A stretch of 64,000 bases of DNA from Tubiluchus corallicola. Its lineage: Eukaryota > Priapulida > Priapulimorpha > Priapulimorphida > Tubiluchidae. Positions 57,092 to 64,000 of this stretch are shown here, piece by piece; position 1 is the first letter of the stretch; each line of letters starts with the position of its first letter. The notes beneath the pieces were generated by a model. It saw only the letters and a list, made by a program, of their open reading frames with translations. It had not been told where the DNA came from and made no database searches. The position numbers were made by a program, and so were the translations under genes. The stretch lies in assembly GCA_030141605.1 (NCBI GenBank), contig JAQGDQ010000146.1:424433-488432 (forward strand), written 5' to 3'.

Positions 57092-57985
57092 AGTGAATAG
57101 CGGCAACCACCACGCCTGAAAATTTCTATTCAATGGTGGTATATTTTAAACTTATGCTTTATAGACAGTTCTTTTCAAATTTCTTTGTTATATTTTCCAA
57201 GTTTAAGTGATAAGAGTAAAATAAACCCAACATACTGAGTGACTTGTTCTTTCCTTTAGCACACCACAAACAGTTTAAGTGATAACAGTAAAATAAACCC
57301 AACATACTGAGTCACTTGTTTTTCGACAAATATATTTTGGGTGTTCATGAAATACGGGAAACATGATAAGAGTACAATCGTCTATCTAAAAGCAACAATA
57401 ATATAAATAAATACTGCATACTATGCAAGTGCGAAGGTTTTCACAAAAAAAACTTAACGTCAAATAAAGTAAAAAGATGATATGTACTAAAATTTATTTA
57501 CAAAGACAAGATTTATTTACCGTCGTACACTTAAAAAAACATTAGCACTAACGGCTATTTAACTACTAACACTTACAGTAAGTACAGGTAAAGACGATTT
57601 TTCTGCTAACTTCCTCATGGGCGGTTTTTTTGAGCAAGTTACTCTAGATTCTAGAAAATAAGATCAATTCTTCACAGCTGTTAGTATTTACTCTCAAAGA
57701 CTGGACCAGCCGTAAAGCCATTATCGATTTCTCATTGCTTTATGTGCCACGGGCAATATTACTGAGTGTTGAATTTTAGTCAGATTGTTGCGACGTCCGT
57801 TTGTTACTGAAACTTTTCAAGTTGCGGCTTTCTTTAGAAATATTCGAGAAGCATCGATGGTTAGTCGTCGAGCAATAATCGACTATACGTTCCGCTGTGA
57901 CTAAGACTAATGAACACAATAGCAGAGCAGTATTTGTACTATTGCAGTTTTCCGTATTAACAAAACTTAGTGATATCTAGCCGAT
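57092..57985. other. Short duplication at 57195-57320, otherwise no recognisable content
   Basis: AGTTTAAGTGATAAGAGTAA followed by AATAAACCCAACATACTGAG occurs twice (57199 and 57269). A related block is at 50566-50600. The AATAAACCCAACAT phrase looks like the end of a dispersed repeat. Confidence 0.5.
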
Positions 57986-58790
57986 AGGGCTGCGGGCAGA
58001 CTCAAAACTAAAGAGTCCATTAGGCCTGAACAATTTATTAATTTATTGAAATCAAAATAGCTATGCAAATTACTGTAAGGAAAATGTCATCAAAGAAGCT
58101 GGTAAAGACATTAATGAAAAGAATAAATTACGAACTTATTTCAAGTTTAAAAACAAGTTCGTAGAAGAGAGATGCTTATTGCTAATGAAAAATCACGTTA
58201 AAAGAGCAAACTTTACAAAGTTGCGTATTAGCTCCCACAAGCTCCTTATTGAAAAAGGGCCGACACACCAAACCTAAAATCCCCCTTGACAACAGACCAT
58301 GCAGTTCTTGTAAAAATCAAAAAATTACTGACGAAAAGCATTTAAATCTTGAATGTAACAATAATAATGATTTAAGACAAAGCCTGTTTTCTCATGTCAA
58401 TGAATTTTTCCGCCGAACTTTATGAATTTCACGGTGTAGGAAAAAATTTATTTTTCTGATGAATGGAAATGAAAGCGAACTTGCAAAATTAACTTCAAAC
58501 TATATCACAGAACTGTTTTAAAAGCAGAAAATGATAACCTAGTTATAGAAAATCATATACAATTGACAGCACAAGCACACTATTATAATTATACTATTTT
58601 TGTAAACGTGTAAATACTATTCTGTGTTTAACCTCTTTTGTTTCTTCTACTGTTTCAATAATTATGACGATCATATCCAAGTGTTGGGATGTTTAGTGTG
58701 AAGTGTGATTTTTTTTACGTACATTGTATTGCATATTGTATTGTGTTTTTCCTCAATAAACTATTTAATTTTAAATCAAAAGCTAATTTT
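57985..58790 (+). pseudogene. LINE ORF2 C-terminal fragment with frameshift
   Basis: Frame one (58107-58255) reads NEKNKLRTYFKFKNKFVEER, CLLLMKNHVKRANFTKLRIS and SHKLLIEKG. One base out of register it continues RHTKPKIPLDNRPCSSCKNQ, KITDEKHLNLEC, ending near 58425. Together these are the (R)IxSHxLxIExGR box and the C-x2-C..(E/D)EKHxxxxC zinc-knuckle motif of CR1/jockey-type ORF2. It belongs to a different lineage from the fragment at 12371-12990. The break at GGGCCG disables the frame. The 3' UTR ends in TCAATAAACTATTTAATTTT near 58770. Confidence 0.65.
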
Positions 58791-58854
58791 TTGCACGATT
58801 TGTTCTTCATTTATTTTGTTGGCAAAGTTTCAAGTAGATGAAATCACTCCAATT

Positions 58855-59080
58855 TTCACCCACCGAAGCCAGGTCACACCTATGAAGCCAGCCTCTGATA
58901 CTTTCATCTTCGTGCTTAGTTGAGTCAAAACATGTTCCTGCACACTATCATGAAGCCAGGTCACACCTATGAAGCCAGCCTCTGATACTTTCATCTTCGT
59001 GCTTAGTTGAGCCAAAACATGTTCCTGCACACTACCGTGAAGCCAGGTCACACCTATGAAGCCAGCCTCTGATACTTTCA
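58855..59080 (-). repeat. 87-bp tandem repeat, 2.6 copies, in-frame
   Basis: Units start at 58865, 58952 and 59039. Since 87 is a multiple of 3, the minus strand keeps one frame: MKVSEAGFIGVTWLH plus a 14-residue linker (VQEHVLxQLSTK) repeated, 83 codons in all. No signal, domain or transcript evidence supports a real protein. It is recorded as a repeat that happens to be open. Confidence 0.8.
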
Positions 59081-59205
59081 TCTTTACACACTAGAATGTA
59101 TTTTTCGGTAGCAACTAATAAGGCAGACAATTGGAACTAGGCTATCAGTTATAGAAAACCGTTTTGTTTTATCAGAGAAGAACGCTTGCATAATTTGTTT
59201 TTTAA

Positions 59206-59575
59206 TAAACTTTTTCACACTTACGGCGATTGATGATGATCGTGAAAAGATCAAAGGTTAAGTGTACCAGAAAACACATTTGTGAACACTTGACAACGCT
59301 TCGCAGCCTAAGCTATTGTAATAGTGACAGAATTAACAGCTAGAACCTCATCTAGTTCATTTTTTCTTGTTCCCAATCGAGATGCTGCTAATAAATCACT
59401 CTACACGCAGACTAATGCATATTTAAGCAAAGTCCATGCAAAACAACTGAAGTTACTGAACTGATGCGGCAGACGGCTTTGCCTTACCCACATGCCTCGT
59501 GACGGTTGTAGTTAAGATGTGCTGCTGTTGCACAATTAAATGTTGACCTACAGCAACTGCGCGTGAAAAGGCTTA
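59206..59575 (+). mobile_element. Family B MITE, full copy B7
   Basis: TA at 59206 and 59574. The ends are AACTTTTTCACACTTACGG and, inverted, AGCCTTTTCACGC. It has the complete family body, 370 bp. Confidence 0.75.
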
Positions 59576-60035
59576 TTAGTCGATTTTGAATAATTGTACA
59601 GTTGCCCAAAGTCATATGTTTGATTTTTGTCAACTGTGCAAGTGACGTTTAGAAACTGGTCAAATTGAAGAAAAGCAAAACCAATACGCGTTAATCAACC
59701 GCTATCATGGAGACAAATTATTATTATCATCCTAATGAATACGCCATCTAGCAGATGTTGTAATCACATATTTACATCAAATGACTGTCAATTTCGCATT
59801 TAATAAATGAAAGCGTTGCGCTGATTGCTGGGCAAACTTGCTATGCAGCCTGGTGGCTTCGCTTAAACAGCCATTCAGATAATACTCGATGGCTTCACGC
59901 TAATGTGTGGGAATTTGCGCAAAACTGATATTAATAATCTCGGTCAATCCCTGCTTGGCTCGTAGATTCGCCTGCTACTTGGCGTAATATCCCACAGAAT
60001 TTTCACTTTTTTCCTGGGATTTTGGAAAAAAACCG
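59576..60035. other. No recognisable content
   Basis: Nothing supportable. Confidence 0.45.
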
Positions 60036-60735
60036 AGCAGCACAGCAGTGCAGCAGCACAGCAGTACAGAAGCACAGCAGTACAGCAGCACAGCAGCACA
60101 GCAGTACAGCAGCACAACAGTACAGCAGTACAGTAGCACACCAGTACAACAGTACAGCAGTGCAGCAGCACAACAGTACAACAGCACAGCAGTACAGAAG
60201 CACAGCAGTACAGCAGCGCATTACAGCAGTTCAGCAGCACACCAGTACAACAGCACAGCAGTACAGTAATACAGCAGTACAGCAGCACACGAGTACAACA
60301 GCACAGCAGTACAGCAGCAAACCAATACAACAGCACAGTAGTACAGCAGCACAACAGTACAACAGCACAGCAGTACAGCAGCACATTACAACAGTTCAGC
60401 AGCACACCAGTACAACAGCACAGCAACACAGCAGTACAGCAGCACTCCAGTACAACAGCACAGCAGTACAGCAGTACAGCAGCACACCAGTACAACAGCA
60501 CAGTAGTACAGCAGTTCATCAGCACAGCAGCACAGCAGCACAGCAGCACACCAGTACAACAGCACAGCAGTACAGCAGCACACCAGTACAACAGCACAGC
60601 AGTACAGCAATACAGCAGTACAGTAGCACAACTGTACAGCAGCACAGCAGTACAGCAGCACACCAGTACAACAGCACAGCAGTACAGCAATACAGCAGTA
60701 CAGTAGCACAACTGTACAGCAGTACAGCCGCACAG
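60036..60735. repeat. 8-bp CAGYACAR array, about 85 units
   Basis: Units alternate mainly between CAGCACAG, CAGTACAG, CAGTACAA and CAGCACAC. Longer blocks (for example CAGCAATACAGCAGTACAGT, then AGCACAACTGTACAGC at about 60607 and 60685) are repeated. All six frames are nearly stop-free, giving Gln/Ser/Thr- or Cys/Leu/Val-rich frames of up to 255 codons; none is taken as a gene. Confidence 0.93.
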
Positions 60736-60737
60736 TT

Positions 60738-60910
60738 ACATAAGTCTTCCAAGCAGGTAACCGAAATTTCTAAGTAATATAACATTTAAAATGAAAAAAA
60801 TCCTTTCAACACGAGTACGACATACGCAGAAAATTGCTGTAAAGTAATATAATTTTTTCAAGGCGATTTTTCAGAAACTTACTTCAGGTTCCCCTTTTCT
60901 TGTCCTTTAG
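60738..60910 (-). mobile_element. Family C element, terminal fragment C5
   Basis: From TACATAAGTCTTCCAAGCAGG to TCCCCTTTTCTTGTCCTTTAG. Only the terminal 170 bp of the family remain. The CAG array adjoins it directly at the left, exactly where the body of the element should continue. Confidence 0.65.
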
Positions 60911-60934
60911 ATAATAATGTTGTGGATGTTCTGT

Positions 60935-61205
60935 TAGGCCTACTAAATACACATGGTCGTGGACCATTGTGTTAAATTATACAGGCCTACTAAATGCAGA
61001 TCGTAGTAGACTATTGTGTTAAATTATATAGGCCTACTAAATGCACATCGTAGTGGACCATTGTGTTAAATTATACAGGCCTACCAAATGCACATCGTAG
61101 TGGACCATTGTGTTAAATTATATAGGCCTACTAAATGCACATCGTAGTGGACCATTATGTTAAATTATACAGGCTTACTAAATGCACATCGTAATGGACC
61201 ATTGG
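60935..61205 (+). repeat. 47-bp tandem repeat, about 5.5 copies
   Basis: Units begin GGCCTACTAAATGCACATCG at 60983, 61031, 61078, 61125 and 61172 (period 47-48) and continue TAGTGGACCATTGTGTTAAA, TTATA. Confidence 0.93.
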
Positions 61206-61416
61206 GTAACGTACGAAGAGTGAATAAGGAACTATTGACTGAGCATTGATTCTCTTCGCAACGTATTGATCAGCCGATCAAAGAGACATACTAGTGATAC
61301 GTTATACATTACGTAGTGCAAACTTGTTCAACTTTTTAACATGACTTACCCATTTTCTTTCTTTGTACAAATTCCTTGAGCTTCGGGGTATTTTTCCGGA
61401 ATTATAATTCCTAGTT

Positions 61417-61975
61417 TTGTAGTGTACAGTACTTAAAGGAGGAACCTTCGTCCCCCATTGGATTCAGTGTAGTGTACAGTACTTAAAGGAGGAACCTTCG
61501 TCCCCCATTGGACTCAGTGTAGTGTACAGTACTTAAAGGAGGAACCTTCGTCCCCCACTGGACTCAGTGTAGTGTATGGTACTTAACGGAGGAACCTTCG
61601 TCCCCCATTGGACTCAGTACAGTGTATAGTACTTAAAGGAGGAACCTTCGTCCCCCATTGGACTCAGTATAGTGTATAGTACTTAAAGGAGGAACCTTCG
61701 TCCCCCACTGGACTCAGTGTATTGTACAGTACTTAATGGAGGAACCTTCGTCCCCCATTGGATTCAGTGTAGTGTATAGTACTTAAAGGAGGAACCTTCG
61801 TCCCCCATTGGACTCAGTGTGGTGTACAGTACTTAATGGAGGAACCTTCGTCCCCCATTGGATTCAGTGTAGTGTACAGTACTTAAAGGAGGAACCTTCG
61901 TCCCCCATTGGACTCAGTGTAGTGTGTAGTACTTAAAGGAGGAACCTTCGCCCCCCACTGGACTCAGTGTAGTGA
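61417..61975 (+). repeat. 50-bp tandem repeat, 11 copies in perfect register
   Basis: GGAACCTTCGTCCCCCATTG recurs at 61441 and every 50 bp up to 61941 with no indels. Variation is limited to a few sites (ATTGGATTC/ACTGGACTC, GTACAG/GTATAG, AAAGG/AATGG/AACGG). Each unit carries CCATTGG, the reverse of a CCAAT motif. Confidence 0.97.
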
Positions 61976-62068
61976 CCCTCTAGAATCTTGCAATTTCGAT
62001 GCGTGAATAAGTAGGAATAATATTGTATAGTAATAGCAGTGTTTCCACAACAATCTTTCAAAAACATT

Positions 62069-62694
62069 TTAAAGTGAAACCGGACCCAATTAAAAACTAT
62101 AGGTCAAAACAATCTACTCCATGAAATATTGAAAGGAAACATACTATTTTTTCAAAAATGACTTGCGTGAAAGAATTATTACCACACAAACACAGTTTCA
62201 TAATCGCGCCACTAGTTCTTCGTTGTTACATGCATTTCGCCATTCACTAGTTAAACGGCATTAGCGCCTGCATTGCGGAAACACGTTGCATGAAAAGTAG
62301 CTGCTGTACCTCTCAGTTCAGATGTGTTAGTTTGTGACGACCTACACACGTTCGACAGCTCGTGCGTGAGCACAGCGGTAGATTTGAATTTTGAATTTTC
62401 ATCTTAAAACTGGCCTAGTTTTAGTACAACACACTGAATATCTTACAGTAACATTGTATTTCAATTTTCATTTTCAAAAACACGTGCAACACGCTCGTGG
62501 CATATTTTTGCTGTTGAAAATTATGTTAGTTTGTGATGTCATCACTAGTTGGGCTCGCCGGCCTTAATTAAAGTTTTTAATCTATTAAATAATTATCAGA
62601 AACGCTTTTGCAGTATTAATTGTGTTAAAATGTATCCTTTTTATCATACTTAAAAATGGGGTAGTATATGAAAAGTCGTCCTGTCTTCCTTTAA
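62069..62694 (+). mobile_element. Family A MITE, full copy (best preserved ends)
   Basis: TTAA at 62069-62072 and 62691-62694. The inner ends AGTGAAACCGGAC and, inverted, AGGAAGACAGGAC are imperfect inverted repeats. 626 bp, no ORF. Confidence 0.82.
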
Positions 62695-62802
62695 GAAATT
62701 GTCTTGTCAAGAATTACTTAATAATTTCTCGTTAGTTTAGGACCTTAGAAGATGCTCCTCATTGAGGCTGTCTGAATTCCAATTATATTTACATTATGTA
62801 TT

Positions 62803-63172
62803 TATATAATATAATATAATATAATATCATATCATATCATATCATATCATATCATATCATATCATATCATATCATATCATATCATATCATATCATATCCT
62901 ATCGCATCGCATCGCATCGCATCGCATCGCATCGCACCGCACCGCACCGCACCGCACCGCACCGCACCGCACCACACCACATCACATCACATCACAACAC
63001 AACATAAAATAAAATAACATAACATAGTATAATGTAATGTAATATAAGGTAATACAATACAATACAATACAACACAACACCACACCATACAATATAACAC
63101 AACACAACACAACACAACACAACACAACAACACAACACAGCACAACATAACATAATATAATATAATTTGTAT
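62803..63172. repeat. Pentanucleotide array with drifting unit
   Basis: The array passes through ordered blocks: (ATAAT), then (ATCAT) to about 62897, (CGCAT) to 62934, (CGCAC) to 62972, CACAC/CATCA, AACAT/AAAAT, AATGT/AATAC, (AACAC) at about 63089-63130, and back to AACAT and AATAT. The 5-bp register is broadly kept for about 370 bp. Confidence 0.95.
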
Positions 63173-63518
63173 CATATTTACTTATTTACTTACATTACAA
63201 TATTCACCAACAATTTTTATTTGTCTCTTTGCTTTATAAATTCTTACCCATGTGTGTTTTTCTGTTCCTGGAGGGGGGATTTATAAACTTTTAGATGATC
63301 AACACTTTCGTAGGCGGCTCTATTGGGCCCCTTCAGTCGTTTTAATAAAGACTGAGTGACTGTGACTTTGTGTATCTGATTTTCTTGTGTTTTACAAAGC
63401 TGGTTGCTCTAGCACGTTAAACTTTGTATAATTTATTTGTGTGTTGTTATTTTTTTAAACTGCAAATAAAATTCAACTATATTACCTCGGCAGATGACCT
63501 GCATGCAGAGACATTTTT
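63173..63518 (+). other. Probable retroelement tail (63340-63375); otherwise nothing
   Basis: TTTTAATAAAGACTGAGTGA followed by CTGTGACTTTGTG looks like the AATAAA-plus-repeat end of a LINE or SINE. Confidence 0.35.
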
Positions 63519-63684
63519 TAAAGTCAACGTAAAACGATTGAAGTGGCTGAAATGACGCGGCAGACGGCTTTGCTTTACCCACATGTCACGTGACGGTTGG
63601 TGTTAATACGCATTGCTGTGGTACACTTAGCCCTTTGACCTACAACAATTGCGCGTGCGCACAACGAAGCTGTGAAAAGGCTTA
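63519..63684 (+). mobile_element. Family B MITE, 3' part
   Basis: From AAAGTCAACGTAAAACGATTG to CTGTGAAAAGGCT|TA (TA at 63683). It has the family's ATGTCACGTGACGGTTGG and TTTGACCTACAACAATTGCG blocks; the 5' half is missing. Confidence 0.7.
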
Positions 63685-64000
63685 TTTGCATCGTTTGAGA
63701 CCGCCATGTCAATTATGACAAAAGGCAAAAAAAACGTAATTAGAAAAATAATTTTGACGTAAACAAAGCAAAACTGCATCTGTTTTAGTACCAACATTAT
63801 GATGAAGTTACTGTTACCTTCGAGACGGTTTAGCTGCTTCCCTTTTTCAAGTGAATTTCACACAAACATCACGCAGAGAAATTCCATCAAAACGTCAATA
63901 ATCTTACTGTTCGGTAAAAATCATTTATGGTTTATTAAATATGGCAATGTAATAAATCAATTAGATGCTGTTCATTTACTTGCTGTACCTGTGGTCACGT
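63685..64000. other. No recognisable content to the window end
   Basis: Nothing supportable. Confidence 0.45.

Noticed and set aside
59944-60785. Frames of up to 255 codons (Cys/Leu/Val- or Gln/Ser/Thr-rich) on both strands
   Set aside because: By-products of the 8-bp CAG-rich array.

Overview
This window is nuclear DNA from a metazoan, most likely an invertebrate. Coding sequence is sparse. Two genes are split by GT-AG introns whose phases match exactly, the best 3' end has a canonical AATAAA signal, and the base composition is AT-rich. Intergenic and intronic DNA is packed with short non-autonomous DNA transposons, LINE and Penelope-like fragments, and micro- and minisatellites. A beta-class carbonic anhydrase, an enzyme absent from vertebrates, points to an invertebrate. 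I cannot name the species from sequence alone.

Four genes are supported. (1) 969-4761, + strand: the last three coding exons of a mitochondrial ornithine carrier (SLC25A15/ORC1 type); the 5' part lies before the window. (2) 11875-17336, +: a complete three-exon, 423-residue Golgi carbohydrate sulfotransferase of the CHST1/3 (Gal/GlcNAc/GalNAc-6-O) type. (3) 23039-25210, -: MCM7, a replicative helicase subunit, as one uninterrupted 723-codon frame. (4) 32939-33700, -: an intronless beta-carbonic anhydrase of 253 residues. A fifth, unnamed gene is proposed from a signal-peptide first exon (38820-38901) and a small phase-compatible exon (46978-47028) on the + strand. A decayed coding fragment lies at 26459-26990 and a doubtful terminal exon at 28824-29027. 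The genes do not form an operon or an obvious pathway; they are independent housekeeping or glycan/acid-base genes.

The remaining DNA is mostly repeats. At least three families recur through the window: family A (TTAA-flanked, about 630 bp, seven copies), family B (TA-flanked, about 370 bp, eight copies or fragments) and family C (about 600 bp, five copies). There are also pogo/Tigger-like elements with CAGT termini, hAT-like elements (two with 8-bp near-repeats at their ends), and a piggyBac-like TTAA-CCC element. Retroelement remains include two LINE ORF2 C-terminal fragments, a third LINE-like C-terminus, several LINE 3' tails that run into microsatellites, and three Penelope-like fragments.

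The right half (40-63 kb) holds a striking number of tandem arrays: trinucleotide tracts of 0.3-0.6 kb, a 20-bp minisatellite with higher-order structure, a roughly 40-bp array whose unit looks like a splice acceptor, an 8-bp CAG-rich array, 47-bp and 50-bp arrays, and a pentanucleotide array whose unit drifts step by step. Most long open frames there are by-products of these arrays and are not genes.
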